Shown here piece by piece: positions 1-12,406 of a DNA stretch of 64,000 nucleotides. The stretch's first letter is position 1, and each line of letters opens with the position of its first letter. Origin of the DNA: Heracleum sosnowskyi (lineage: Eukaryota; Streptophyta; Magnoliopsida; Apiales; Apiaceae); the NCBI GenBank assembly GCA_030848705.1, contig CM061243.1:98578436-98642435 (forward strand). Reading direction: 5' to 3'. A program made the translations under genes and the position numbers. The notes below the pieces were generated by a model. It did no database searches, was not told the origin of the DNA, and saw only the letters and a program-made list of their open reading frames with translations.

Positions 1-1935
1 ATAAAAGTCAATATTATTTAAAATTTAATTAAAAAAGATTAATTTTTTTCTCAGCTAAATTAAATTATATTTAGGTTTTAATCTATTTTTTTAGAGTTTC
101 TCTATTTTAATTCAATAAAATTAAATTATCTTACTTAGATTTGAATTTATAGGAAAGACAATAAATATATAAAAATCATTTTTTAAGAATTTAATCTTCA
201 TTATAACGTTATATAACAATCATGTATACGATTTAATATTTATTAGATCTTTATATTATAATTCTATTTAGAATTTAATCTTTATTATATCTTAAATTGC
301 CAATAAAATCATGGCATACAGTTTTCCTCACGTCACAAATTTGAGAATTTTATGATAACCTGTGTGCATTAATAAGATTGCATATTGATAATAACTGTTT
401 GTATATTTTAATTTCTAAAAAGTTTTATTATGACGTCTAAGAATATTTAAGAAATTTGTAATTTTGTGATAATACAAATAGTACAAGTTTGAAGCGGTGG
501 TTAGCACTTCAAGTTTTATTATTCCGTAATTTTAATATTTTTAATTTATATGTATTTAGTGCAATGGGCGTCAGCTCAAGAAAGTAGGACACAAAATCGA
601 CATATAAAGTTTACGGATATTTAAGAAAGAGTTTGATGCATTTTGGTGCCAAAGTTTGCACCGAGTTCCAAAATGGTGGCTAAAGTTTGAAAATTGCAAA
701 TCGATGGCCAAAGTTTTTACCAAGTTTCAAAATAGTGGCTATACTTTCAGATTTACAAATCGGTGGCCATACTTTATACCATATTTCAAAAAGGTGACTG
801 TGCTTTAATAATTCAACAAATAAAAAAATGAAAAAAAACAAAAATATTATTGAAAAGTAATTAATTTAAAAATTTTAAAAAAATTATTGATTCAACAGGA
901 ACACCAAAAAAATTCATCCGAAGTTTAAAAAAAAAAGATCATTGAGTCTAAATAATTTTGGAAAAATAGTTATAGTCAAATTTTCAAAAAGGTAAATATT
1001 TAAATTTTATTATTTCATATATTATCAGTATATTTTGTTATATGTATTTATGCAACGGGCGTCGGCTCAAGAAACATGACACAAAATCGGCGTATAAAGT
1101 CTAGGAGATATAAAGATAATTTTTGTGATAATACGAATGGCTGAAGAATTAAATGGTGGTTAATACTTAAATTTATATTACTGTATATTTTTAGTATTTG
1201 TTTTATATTTATTTAGAGTAACGGGTGTCGGCTCAAGAAAATATGATACAAAATCGACATAAAAATATGTTAGTAGTTAATTTTATTGTTTATGTATGTT
1301 ATTTTGTAAAATATTGTGTTCACTATTTATATATACAAACTTATAGCCCGTACCATGTATGAGATTTTTTTAATAAATTTTATTAATTAATTAAACAACT
1401 AAAAGATATATTTGGATGTATTAATAAGTTATATATATTATTAACTATTGAAAGATTTCCTGTAAGGTATTAATGTGAGTGTATTAATGATCGAAAGATA
1501 TTGTATAATTGGTATCTTTAGGTGTGTTTTGGAAAGGTAATATTGTTTAATAAAAAGGTAACATGTTAATTTTAAAAGTTAACATTAATGATCGAATGAT
1601 ATAATATAATTAGTATTTTTAGATTTGTTAATAAAAGATAGTATATTTTAATTAAAAGGTAACATGTTTTTAATGACTGAAAAATAAAACATAATTAGTA
1701 TTTTTAGGTGTGTTTATAAAAGATAGTGTTTTTTAATTAAAAAGTAATATGTTTTGGTTAGAAAATGCAATATGTTATTATTCAAATTATTTATAAATTA
1801 AAATGACCGAAAATCAGAATACCAAAAAATCTGAAAACCAAAATTTTCAGTGAAATGGTTATTATATAATAGTATAAATTTTATATATTTTTTTCTTAAA
1901 TAGTTAATACTTAAAATTTTACAAAAAAATTATAG
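1..1935. repeat. AT-rich repeat-derived intergenic DNA
   Basis: No coding region is supported here. Three diverged copies of a segment containing GGCTCAAGAAA followed by ACAAAATCGRC lie near 560-617, 1048-1105 and 1216-1262, so an old repeat has been partly duplicated. A separate array of about 60-bp units lies at 641-812. Near 1337-1365 there is a degenerate minus-strand Helitron-like hairpin (TATAGCCCGTACCATG). The rest is low-complexity AT-rich sequence. Confidence 0.6.
641..812. repeat. About 60-bp diverged tandem repeat, three units
   Basis: Three consecutive units share the pattern ACC-A-TTYCAAAATGGTGGCT-AAGTTT followed by CAAATCGGTGGCCAAAGTTT. The wording decays from left to right. 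The GCCAAAGTTT motif recurs on one strand only. No transposase or clear terminal repeats are visible, so the origin is unknown. Confidence 0.6.
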
Positions 1936-1936
1936 G

Positions 1937-1966
1937 GCCGCTGCGAAGCGCGGCTTAGTCGACTAG
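1937..1966 (+). mobile_element. Helitron 3' terminus
   Basis: The sequence shows a short GC-rich hairpin (GCCGC ... GCGGC, about 1937-1954), a short spacer and a terminal CTAG followed by T. This is the 3' signature of plant Helitrons (hairpin, about 10 bp, CTRR, insertion 5' of T). The matching 5' TC end was not identified in the AT-rich DNA to the left, so the length is unknown. No Rep/helicase ORF is present, so it is a non-autonomous copy or a fragment. Confidence 0.7.
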
Positions 1967-2075
1967 TATATATATAAAGGAGGATACGCGGGAGATGAGG
2001 TGGCGCCCCTAAGATCGTTTCAATCTATTTTTCTAATTTTCTAGAATTTTAGAATTTTAAATATATTAATTAAAA
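1967..2075 (+). repeat. Repeat shared in inverted orientation with 50100-50205
   Basis: Starting just after the Helitron end, the sequence TATATATAAAGGAG, then a GATGAGGT-GCGC block, then GATCGTTTC-ATCTATTTTTC, is closely matched by the reverse complement of 50205 down to about 50100. At both places a Helitron terminus lies exactly at the TATATATAA edge. The unit is therefore either a favoured Helitron target or part of a family that Helitrons entered twice. Confidence 0.65.
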
Positions 2076-2122
2076 TATTTTTTAACCTTTTAGAAGTAGA
2101 ATAGGTATGAAAGAGAATTAGA

Positions 2123-2240
2123 CATATTAGAAGTAGAAAAGATGTTCAAATTATAAAGGAGAAGAGTTTGAATTAAAAAAAAATTAAACATATTAAAAGT
2201 AGAAAAGATGTTTAAATTATAAAGGAGAATAGTTCGAATT
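2123..2240. repeat. 66-bp tandem duplication
   Basis: Two nearly identical copies begin with CATATTA-AAGTAGAAAAGATG and run through ATTATAAAGGAGAA. The starts at 2123 and 2189 give a period of 66 bp. No coding meaning is visible. Confidence 0.7.
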
Positions 2241-4121
2241 CAAACGAGAAATTCAGTTGTAGTGGTAGGCTGTAGTCGGTAAGTTGCAAAGGCAAAGACT
2301 AAATAATAAGATATCTCTCAGGTCTCTCCCACCCTCAGTCCCTCGTGCTCTCTATTTTCCGTTTTTGTGTAAATTGATTTAATGAAATACTCAATTATCA
2401 TTTTTATTTTTTCAACTCACACTTTTTTACCCGGAGATAATTTTTTTGACAGTAAAATTTATAAAATTTCACTTAGCAGCAGCTGGGCCCGCTTACTGTT
2501 GGGTCCGCCCCTGCTTATACCCCTGCTTATTCTTTTATATTGTTTTTATTTTTAATTTGTTATTGTTTATTAAATGCAGTAAGGTAATATTTTTTGTGTT
2601 TGTCTACTAATTTTTATGTATTTTGTTTTTACAGGTGTTACGTGTAAGTTGTAACTGTCTTATGATATTATTTTGTGTTCATGTTTGTTACATTAATGTT
2701 TAGTGTTTTTAAGTGTGATCATGTAGTACAATTAAGCTGGTTTCAAAAAAAAAATGTAGTACAATTAAGTGGTTAAAGGCTTACTGCAATACGTTTAGGA
2801 TGGGGGATAATTTTGTTTATCATATTCTACAACTAACTCTTTCGTAGTTTGTGTGATGCAGTGGTTTGGTTTGCGCTATCTGCTTAAGACCTCTGTTTAA
2901 ATTGATAAGTGAAAATTAAAAATTGAAAATTAATATTTATTTGAATAATTTAATATTGTGAGTAATTTATGAGTTATGAAAATTATAAAATTGGTTACCC
3001 AAACAAATTATAAAAAAAAAATTGATAAACAATACATTTGAACGATGATTTTAACTTTTATAAATAAAATCACTAAAATAAAATAAGCCGTTCAAAAAAG
3101 TATATTTTACCAATTTCTGACTTTAATTTTAAATTATTTATTAATTTAATTAGTTAATTTATTACAAAAACTGAAATTTTTTAACTTAAAATCAAAAATG
3201 ACTTTAAGCTGGTGCTTAAACCCCACAATCTCAAATGGTGAAAGAGCGCGTTGGTTTAGATAGAAGTAGAATATATAAAGAAAGGAGTATGATAATATAA
3301 AAATTAATATATAAGACAGGTATATATTCAATATATTAAATTTGAGATTTTGATATTTAAAAAAAAAGCATATTTCACAGGAGTACGGCTTATTAGCGAG
3401 TATCGATTAATTTTTGTAATTTATTTGATAGAGTTTTTTAAAAAAATTATTATGCCGCAACATCAAGTCTGATCCTCTTTCTTGATGTTCCTTCACAGAC
3501 CAATTATGCGGCTTTTTCGATTATTTTAAATAAAAATTAGAAAAAACAAATTTCTAAGAAACATTAATTTGACCCTCACTGTTGCATGAAAGGTAACACA
3601 ATATATTAGCAAAACCTTTATGCTAATAAAAAATACAGATCCAATAAAACTATAAACATAAACATAAAATAGGATGGAGAAAGCTTATACTTTCTGACAA
3701 ATTTTCGGAATCATGTCTGTAAGTTTCTATTCAATTATGCAAACAAAATACTCAGAAAAACCGTAGTTTAATGTATTTACACAGTAACTAAAGAAAAATT
3801 GGTACCAATCTGAAAAGCATGAGAGCTGGCCATGGCTATTTGAAAAGGGAAACGTAAAAGTTATAATTGAGGGTAAGCTTCTAGGCCTACCCTCTGCCCC
3901 AGAATGTACATATTGTAAATCATAACTCTCACTCAACATAGCTCTGCTTAAGTTCCAAAAAAAACTGAGGGATCTACAAATAAAGGTATCACAACGGGAT
4001 CTCAGTTTTAGATCCGCCCAGAGAAAAAGTTGATGTATGCAGCTTTCTACGTATCTACAGGTTGAGGGTTGGTGGTGCATTTGATACAACCAAAAAGCTT
4101 CAATCTCATTGGTCTTCTGTT
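2241..4121. other. Intergenic DNA and distal 3' end of the protease gene
   Basis: No ORF here looks like a gene. If the splice acceptor at 4126-4127 is used, the DNA left of 4122 is the last, non-coding exon of the minus-strand protease gene. Its polyadenylation site was not located. A 9-bp inverted repeat (AACATCAAG / CTTGATGTT, about 3460-3490) is the only notable structure. Confidence 0.45.
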
Positions 4122-7100
4122 TCACCTGAAAGAAACAAAAAAAACTGATGGCCCAGTTATTCTACATAGTACATTTTCCCCAGAAATCTAATTTACCACA
4201 TTCAAAAAACTTTCTTGCATCAAGGCATTCAAGTAAGTTATTATCCAAAGCAGAATAATTCAATTATTAACTTCATAGCCTGGAAATGTTATTACCATCT
4301 AACATATCGCAAAACTAGGAGACCTAAACATAAGTAGAAACACTAGTTCAAGCAGTTGAGAAACTTGCCACTGGAAGGTGTAAAATTTCGATATTTTTCA
4401 TTGTTCTAGATCATAATTTTGCAAGAGCTGTTATAATTTTGTAAGATACCCAAACCGCCCTATAATACTTAACAATAATGCTCAGACCTGCACTGTCAGA
4501 ATTGGATTTGAACTATCTTATTTTGTCTGATTATGCAGGCGGTGTGTTAAAATGCGTTCCTTTGGTGATGTAAATCATCGAACGCATGTCGATTTGAAGG
4601 TATATAACAGCATTTTATATTTTACCTTTTGGTAAACAAAGAATTAGATGCAGTTTTCTTGTCAATACTAGTGATTCTCAAAGGCCACTACCAAACGGGA
4701 AGAAATGTGATAGGAACATGATACTTGTGATAAAAAGCTTAAGAGTGTCCATACAAGTTTACTTGAATAGGAAATAACCTATTTCTGAGATGAACAACTG
4801 ATCTTAAATGATTTTTACAATATTATGTAATATATAAAAGCTTCCCTAGAGTAGCTTTAGATTAGTTTCATCTGTACAAGACATGGATGCGGTATAATTG
4901 TGTGAAGTTTGATTATTACAGGATAAATGGAAGACATTATTCCATACAGTAAGCATTGCCCCCGGCAGCGTTGGGGACAACCTGTACCCCAAAAGCTTTT
5001 GTTCAGGGTCTTAGGTGTGCATGCCTAGGTCTTAGGTGCGCATGCCTACTGATCTCAGCATCAATTCACGCAACATGGTTAACATCAGATTGAGCCTCTA
5101 AAATTAGCTAGAGAGGTTGGAGTCTGAAAGGTTGGTTGGCTAACATTACAGTTGTACAAATATTTTTGATTTAAGAATGCAGATAGACAGAAAACTCTGC
5201 AAATTTCATTCAGTCTCCTTGTATATTAACACTCGATTACGATTCATTATGAGGCCTCTCCTAGAACCAGAGAGGGCAACACTTGAAAATGAATTGATTG
5301 AATAAATAACATTCCAACAATATTTCCACTGTAATTCAGGATTAGCTGATTTTATTGCTGCACATAGTTTGAAATTGTAAACTTCTAGTTACATTTTTCT
5401 TTCCGGGTGTACACTGTAATTACTCTGACCTTCTTTGTATATATACATACTTGGTGTAATAATGTATGTATATATACCCTTCCCCATTCAATTTACAAAT
5501 ATACCTTCATTAATCTAATGTCGTTGCCTACATTAATCTACTTATGAGCCCTTTTTTTGCTTTAAAATCATTTTTCTGGCCATGCAAATGTTGAGTATAA
5601 TAAATTGGCCAAAAACATGCAAAAACACCAACGTGCAATTTAGTCTATAAGCTAAAACAATTTCTTTAGCAAAAGTATAAGAAACAAACCTGTTACAGAT
5701 TTGCCCGCTAAAAACATCCATATCACAAGGAAGACTTTTAGACAAATTGATCTACAAGCTGAAAGAACTTTGGCTGCAGTCCGAGGGCATAATTCACTAA
5801 GGGATTTGTTGGCTAGGATATTCTGCGGAGAACCACTTTTCTGCGTCGATATGTCCTGTGAAAAGAACCATGCTTACTCCAGTTGGTTTATCAAGAGGAT
5901 TAGACTAACAATTGTTTAGAATTAAGGTTTAGTACAAATGAATCAACTTTTTTCTCTAACCTATCATGCAGCATCCTGGCAGCCTACACTACACAATATA
6001 TTTCTCCCTTATTAAAGAAATTGTTGCATCTAAAAGCTTCAGGAATTCCGTTCAGTAACAATTATATGTAAGCTATAGGGTATGAGTAATACATGCAGTA
6101 ATGCATATAGTTCATAGACACCAAAACTTATTAGCGACTTACTAAAAATCTAAAATCTGTATTACAGCATAACTTAAAAACGAAGTGATATAGTATCACA
6201 ACGCAGATGCACGGGTGTTTCCCAAAAGAACATTTAAAAATATAAATTTCTAGGATAGGACAGGTCTATAGTTATGTAATGGAGGGTGTGTTCGTCTTAA
6301 GTTCAAATGGAATTTTTGAGTGATAGTAATTTTCCCACCAGGCCCATCTGAGTACTACACCCTGTACAAAATTTTATATCAGTTCTTACAACAATTTGAA
6401 ATGAAGACAGTGTTTCTTTAGAGGACTAAACAATATAATTTGAAACATATTGCTACCTTGATTGGGGCTTCAATGGAATCCATGAACTTGGGAACTTGTA
6501 TCACATGTTCGCTGTCCCTTGAGATCTTATAGAAAAGTATATATGCCGCAGAGGACACAATATCCCTCTCACCGACGGAACTTACTTTCAGATCATCGAA
6601 TGAGAACCATTTATTACTTTCATTTACCTGCTTAGGCAAATAACAAAAACTTCAATACATTAAAGACTCGTTCATAATCACATATAAAATTAAGGACAAG
6701 TAGAACAACTCTAACCTTTACAGTAGCTGTAAAGTGACCGTTTTCAGCAGAGCCAAAATGATTGATAACCGCATAAAGCTCATAAGATGCACCTAAAGTG
6801 CCATTTGCTGCGTATTCTGATACATCAAAATTCTTCAGCGGGAAACTGACAGGAGTCTCTACCTTCATGGTCAATGACTCCAAATGCTTGACACGCAGGA
6901 GATGGAAAATGAAGATTTCAGGAACCCTTGAAAGCCGACACCTCTTCTCAGCCATCCTTTTCTTCCCGCAAGCTGGGCACATCCTGCATGAACCCCACAT
7001 GAATTGACAAAAAGATTAAAAACTATAAAAACCATTTATAGCATTAAATTCGCAAGAACCTTTCTCGAATTTGTTGTACATCATCAACCTTTATGAGAAA

Positions 7101-9612
7101 AATAAACGATATCTACAAGCTGCAAGAAATGAAAGCTAGAATAAACAAAAAAAAACCAACCAGATGTTATCTCCAAGCAGATATTCTTCCCCGAATATTT
7201 TCTTTAGGCAGTCATAAATGGAAACCTTTGCGCACGGTATTGGCACCGGGAGATTAAGAAATGGAACATACGATTTCGAGGTGTTTACACATTCTAGACA
7301 ACTTAAACTGTTTTCAAATTCTCCCTTCAAGAAAAAATTGGATATGAATCCAAAAGAATGGCAAAAGGAATGTAAATTCAAGTTAGCGTTTGTGTACAGT
7401 TGTAAATATATCTTAAATTGTAAACAAATTCACAAAAAAAATGGAGCATTCAGAAACAGAATTTTAATGCTATGTAAAAAGGAAAAATATTAAACCTTGA
7501 AAAGATCAACTACATTAGAATTATTGGCTAATACGCTGCTGAGATCTTGACTTAATCCTTCCAATAAACGCTCTAGGAACTCCTGTGAAAGGAACTAGAA
7601 TGTTGAGATGGACATTATACATGATACAAAAGGGTACGGAGCTATGAGAAAAAACCTGACCTGCGCATCATGTTGATTATTCCCGGCAAATTGAGGAACA
7701 AATCTTGCCATTTCTGTTTTAAGTAAAGTAGGGTCAGTTGCCTGGATACCCGGTGTCCATATAATCTGAAGTAAATGACCAACTGCTCCACTTAATTTCC
7801 CATACGTTTCCAGCTCATGACAAGGCTTCTCTAGGAAAAACCTGGCAAAACTTCTCGTATGTGCCAAGCACTGTATAACAGAATTCACATAACAGCAGCT
7901 TCCAACGTTCAATAGCCCACATAAACCCCTGTCTACAATAGATTCTTTTTCAGAACCAATGGCACGATATTTTAAAACAGTGTCATATTCAGTTGAAGGA
8001 ATGTCATAAATTTGATCTAACGGCAAAACTCGTTTCTTATCTACCATACGTCCATAATTTGTTTTCTGGAATGCTTTCGAAAGAATGACCTTCACGCTGG
8101 CTAATGCAATCAAAATTACTTTGAGGATCAAATTTATGTCATAATGAACATACGTCTCATGCATGATTTCGAATTCATGTCTCACAAGCATGCTACTCAA
8201 ACAAAATGTTCCTGCCAAAATAATATCAGTAACATGAATCAACATTTCTACAGTATGCTCAAGCCCGAAAAATATCATCTTCTTTCCTTCAAATGACATT
8301 TCTCTAAAGAAGAAGCCAGCCTTCGATTGACGCATCTTCTCCCTTAATCCATCCACATAGGAACAGAATGATATTGCAGTTATAAAAGATATCATCATCC
8401 CACTAAAAAAATTGTTTGGTGCAAACAGAGCCAGCGGCATGAGCCCTACCAACAACCTTCTTGAGAACCATGAGAGCGCAGGCTCTCTTCCCTATATAAA
8501 AGTACCATAATGTTCTGTGTTATTAAAAAGCTTACAAAATTAGGGGTGACATATAACATTTCACAGAGAAGCAGCAAAAACAGAGAGAGAGATCAGTGAT
8601 TGTAACCATGTCTCAGTTTACTACGAAGGAGATGAATTAAATTGTAACCATGTCTCAGTTTTAATGTTCTCGGGTAATTATGAGTCTCCATACAGCAAAG
8701 AAAAATAGATACAGAAAGTGCAACTGGGCCTCAGAAAAGGATGAGAAAAATAAATTAACCAACTCAGTAACACTCTTGTTGTGACATACCACCTCTCAGC
8801 TAGTGGCATGCAAGTTGTATCAATAGCATTGTATAGGTTCACATATAGAAACTTGACAGCAAAATCTATATTCGGTATACATCTATATATTTATATATTT
8901 TATAAATCTCACTGTAGAATAGGTGCCACGACAACATGAATGCTACAAAGATCATTGGATCAGCTTGAAGGTATCAACCAACTCAAATCTACAAAAGACA
9001 ACTGGAACATGGTATGCACACGAGCTCACATATGTTAAAGCTCGCATGCAAAAGCCATATGATTCACAAGATCAGTGATTGCAAAAGCGAAAACCTTGCA
9101 GAAAATCCCGTAAGCTTACTTCCACTTGTTAAAAGTACGTAACGCAAAATAAGCATACCCTAACGCCTATCAAATTCAATGCATTACGGTGTGTTGTTGC
9201 AGTATTCCCTAAAATCTCAATCTCATTCAACAACTGATTTTGCTTTTAAAACAATCATCTTAATTTCCTTAACTAACAAGTACAATTCACACATAATCAT
9301 ACCGTATTGAATTACGATAACTTCAGGCATGCACAAACAAACCTAATCCTGTAAGATAATCCATAAATAGTTCCGTAAAGACAAAAATGAAATAAGCTTA
9401 TTCCCTAATCAGCTCAGATCAGCAATTAATACCAGTAATCGAAACAAACAAAATCGAAACATCTGTACAGCCAACTAAAACCAAACAAATTGGAGTAATT
9501 ATATTACATATCTAACATTAGATACATCTAATCAAATGTAACATAAACAAACAGCACAAGAAATAAATTAATAGTTCAATTTCACTTAAATTAACCTAAT
9601 ATCAAACACATG

Positions 9613-9710
<98 letters not shown>

Positions 9711-9869
9711 CTTCTGAGAAATATAGAGAAAACTCATAACCAGAGCGACGACACCAAGACCGATAGAACTGACTCTCTCAGTAAGCGCCTCCCTCGCCTT
9801 AATGTATTCCTTCCCATAACAATCTCGACGCTTAGCACTTGTTAACAGATTGAAACAAGGATCCTCCAT
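4122..9869 (-). CDS. Ubiquitin carboxyl-terminal hydrolase (C19 peptidase) with hydrophobic N terminus
   Basis: This is a deubiquitinating cysteine protease of the USP family, which cleaves ubiquitin from substrates. Gene model (minus strand): exons 9711-9869, 7661-8491, 7496-7582, 7161-7324, 6716-6983, 6457-6627, 5690-5751 and 4122-4125. All junctions are GT-AG and phases agree, giving about 581 residues. Residues 39-50, about 66-95, 135-155 and 172-188 are strongly hydrophobic, suggesting membrane anchoring before the catalytic domain. The Cys box GSCCYVNS places the nucleophile at about C253, with NNQHDAQEF following. Structural zinc pairs are CLEC (368-371) and CPAC (416-419). The His box has GHF (H497) where GHY is usual, then FDD (514-515) and AYILFY. 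The start at 9869 is the only ATG giving a splice-compatible first exon. The first six exons are firm. The last two are weaker: a read-through stop at 6418 would instead give 572 residues ending in CLVL. I cannot assign an Arabidopsis UBP number. Confidence 0.88.
5008..5050. repeat. Short 21-bp tandem duplication
   Basis: Two copies of GTCTTAGGTG-GCATGCCTA lie side by side and differ by a T/C at one position. They are within the last intron or 3' region of the protease gene. No function is apparent. Confidence 0.6.
5437..5477. repeat. Perfect 14-bp inverted repeat (cruciform)
   Basis: GTATATATACATAC (5437-5450) and its exact reverse complement (5464-5477) flank a 13-bp loop. It lies in the putative last intron of the protease gene. 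It may be the core of a small MITE or a simple TA-rich cruciform. No target duplication was recognised. Confidence 0.75.
8492..9710 (-). other. Intron 1 of the protease gene
   Basis: A 1219-bp intron lies between exon 1 (donor GTAAGT at 9710-9705) and exon 2 (acceptor ATATAG before 8491). Long first introns in plant genes can carry regulatory elements, but nothing specific is visible here except the GA tract at the donor side. Confidence 0.8.
9616..9705. repeat. (GA)45 microsatellite
   Basis: Ninety uninterrupted bases of alternating G and A on the plus strand are (CT)n in the sense of the protease gene. The tract starts immediately after the donor GTAAGT of intron 1, so the pre-mRNA has a long CU tract touching the 5' splice site. 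Reading through this tract produces the artefactual Ser-Leu repeat ORF at 9591-9869. It should be highly polymorphic in length. Confidence 0.97.
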
Positions 9870-10377
9870 TTTTTGTCAATTAGGTTTAGCAGTGGAGGAT
9901 TTTGGGAAAAGTGTTTGCCGGAGATTTGGCAAATGTCGACGTAGTCAATTCCGCTCAATTTTAAAAATTGAAATACAATATAACCCTTGCCCGCTCCACA
10001 AGACACTAGAAAAAGATTATTTATTTTTTTGCACTTTTTATTTGTTATTTTTGGGTAGCAAAATAATTGATTGATTTTATTTTATTTACTGTACTTCTGC
10101 GAAAGTGCGAATTAAATATTTTGGTTTTGAAAATCTGTACTAAATGTTGTGTTAGACGTAAGTCTATTGGCTGCCTCCTACCTCTTTTTCACCTACCTGC
10201 TATTTCTTTAGTTATAACATGATAGAGATGAAAGAAAATAAAAGTTTACTGTAACAATATGTTTACACTTGGAGGCACAAGTAATGCCAATACTAAAAAT
10301 ATTTAATTTTAAAATTAAGTATAAGGAATCCACAAGGTAATAAAAAAAAATCTAAAACCGATTTTTTCACCCAAAAT
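9870..10377. promoter_or_regulatory. Upstream flank of the protease gene
   Basis: This 500-bp stretch lies 5' of the minus-strand protease start, so it should hold its leader and core promoter. I see no convincing TATA box or defined element. The right part is AT-rich and ends at the 8-bp target site of the hAT insertion. Confidence 0.4.
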
Positions 10378-11128
10378 TAGGGGTGTTTGCGGTGCGGTCG
10401 GTGCGGTTTTTTTCTTTCTAAAACCGCGGACCAACCCACACACATGTGATTTGGTCTAATTTACGAACCGCGACCGCATAACTCAAAAATCGCGTAAACC
10501 ACATCACATAAATGTGGTGCGGTGTGGTGCGGTATATGCGGTCTAATATGTATCAATTTTTTTTGCAAATCAATGCTTTTCATTCTACTTTAACATTTAA
10601 TCATAAAACTTAGAAGAAAAGCAAGCAGAGCCCGACACTTAAATTTTAAAAAGTTACAAAACAAGTTTGAACATTCGAAATACAATACTCCCGGTCTCTA
10701 AAAGTTAGAAATTGTGAAATTGGAGTATAAGTTTAAAAGTTGAATTATAGATGTAGAAAATTAGAGAGTAGAACACAAATTTTAATTTTTAACACCAAGC
10801 AGCAACAAGCATGCATTCTCCGAAAGATTTTTATTGATCAAATATCAGGTTACTATTAATATCTAAATAACAAAATATAATAAAAAATGTATAAAAAAGT
10901 AATATACATATAATATAAATATAATATTTTTATTATATATTATATGCGGTACGGTTTGAACCGCAATACTTAAATATAAAATCACAACCCGCACCGCACC
11001 GCACCGCGCGGTTTGTAAAAAAATTCAACCCGCGACTGCATCACGAAAATTAAAAACCGTGTTTTGTGGTGCGGATTGGTGCGATGCGGGCGGTTTATGT
11101 GGTGTGGGCGATCCGATGAAGACCTCTA
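10378..11128. mobile_element. Non-autonomous hAT element
   Basis: The element begins TAGGGGTGTTTGCGG and ends ...GACCTCTA, an imperfect inverted terminus (TAGGGGTGTT versus TAGAGGTCTT). It is flanked by the perfect 8-bp direct repeat CCCAAAAT (10370-10377 and 11129-11136). An 8-bp TSD with a TAGGGGTG-type end is characteristic of hAT elements. Many GCGGT/ACCGC motifs sit in the subterminal 150 bp on each side and are probable transposase-binding sites. The AT-rich interior encodes nothing, so the 751-bp copy depended on a transposase from elsewhere. Confidence 0.9.
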
Positions 11129-11559
11129 CCCAAAATGTCCCAAAAGAATATCTATCCGCACGAACAAAAACATGCAGGGAACTCTAGTTTTGGGCATTGG
11201 CGAATTGGATTATGATAGGTACCCGAAATGCAGGCCACTACGGGAAACAACACGTGTCCAACATCTGACGTGTCATCCCTGGTCGCCGACGCGGTTGGAC
11301 CCGCTAGCCATCAATCAGCAGTTACCGTATCTCACCTCTTGGATGGAGACATACATGTTTTAAAAGTTATTAATTTCGTTTACTCTTTTTTACATCAGCA
11401 CTTTATTCTTATCTACGTAAGCAAAAGTCTAGCAATAAAGCAGTCGCTCATAAAGTAAAGAGACACCCTCAATTACCTAACACCATGTAGACAAGAGGCT
11501 CAACTGTAGCAACTAGGTACAACTGCTCAACTCACTACGCCATAAGTAGCCAGATGCAA

Positions 11560-11935
11560 CACACTCTTACTATTGCAATTGCCCGGGAAATTGTTGCACT
11601 AAGCCAAATGTAACGCACATTAACCATTGTGTCCGCTAACGTTACCTTTGCCCTGTAATGCAACACTCAGTTTCTCAAACGTAACAGTAGAAAACTCGTT
11701 ACCTTAAGGCCATAGAGCAACACTGCATCAGAATAATGCAACACTAGTGAAGTGTTACCTCAGCTTATAGACAAAAAGAAAAATATGGGCCCCACAAGTG
11801 GGCCCCACTTGTAGGGACCACTGGCGGGGCCCACTCGTGGGGACCACTGGCAGGGCCCACTGGCGGGGCCCATTTGTGGGGGCATAATAGTGGAGCCCAC
11901 TAGGGGCTAATTGTGGGGCCCAGTTTCTGGTCATT
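11560..11935. repeat. CACTA subterminal repeat region, left
   Basis: About 11560-11760 contains repeated ATGCAACAC, GTAACRC and GTTACC motifs in both orientations. About 11785-11925 contains at least seven GGGGCCCAC/GGGACCACT copies. These probably bind the CACTA-encoded accessory protein. The matching right-hand region is at 18990-19750. Confidence 0.75.
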
Positions 11936-12406
11936 TCAATATACCTAATGTAACACTAGATATTGTATTGGCAACAATACTATTTTCTTTAAGCAATGCA
12001 AATAGTAGCTACTGTAATATAATATATTATAATGCAACATCTATAAAAATATCAATTGCAACACTGCTAAATATAAATTTTGCAATATCCATTACATACA
12101 TATAATAATCCCATTAATAATCAAGCCAATCAATACCAATCCCATTACTAACCAAGCCAATAATAGAACCGGTTAATCCAAAATACAGAAGATCTCACTA
12201 ATCTCTATCCACTACTTCACCAAAATAGAGTTTAGGTAGTACCAAAATATAGCCCAAGTACCTACTACCTCAAACAGTCTTTCATACAATCAAATACCAA
12301 CCCACATACGAGAAAGTACCATTACGACATACTACTAGATTTAATCAAAGTACCAAACATACCTACGATAAAATATAACCAAAGTACGGATTCCTAAGAG
12401 AAATAG
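11936..12406. other. CACTA interior, 3' of its gene
   Basis: AT-rich DNA between the subterminal repeats and the stop codon of the minus-strand CACTA gene. A run of TAC-ACC-A degenerate repeats lies at 12180-12380. No gene is visible. Confidence 0.5.

Noticed and set aside
9591..9869. Minus-strand ORF with a long Ser-Leu repeat
   Set aside because: Only its first 53 codons are coding (exon 1). The repeat is the (GA)45 microsatellite of intron 1 read through.
11064..11458. Overlapping plus-strand ORFs near the hAT end
   Set aside because: They cross the hAT boundary and the LTR start, have no recognisable domains, and are chance frames in GC-richer DNA.
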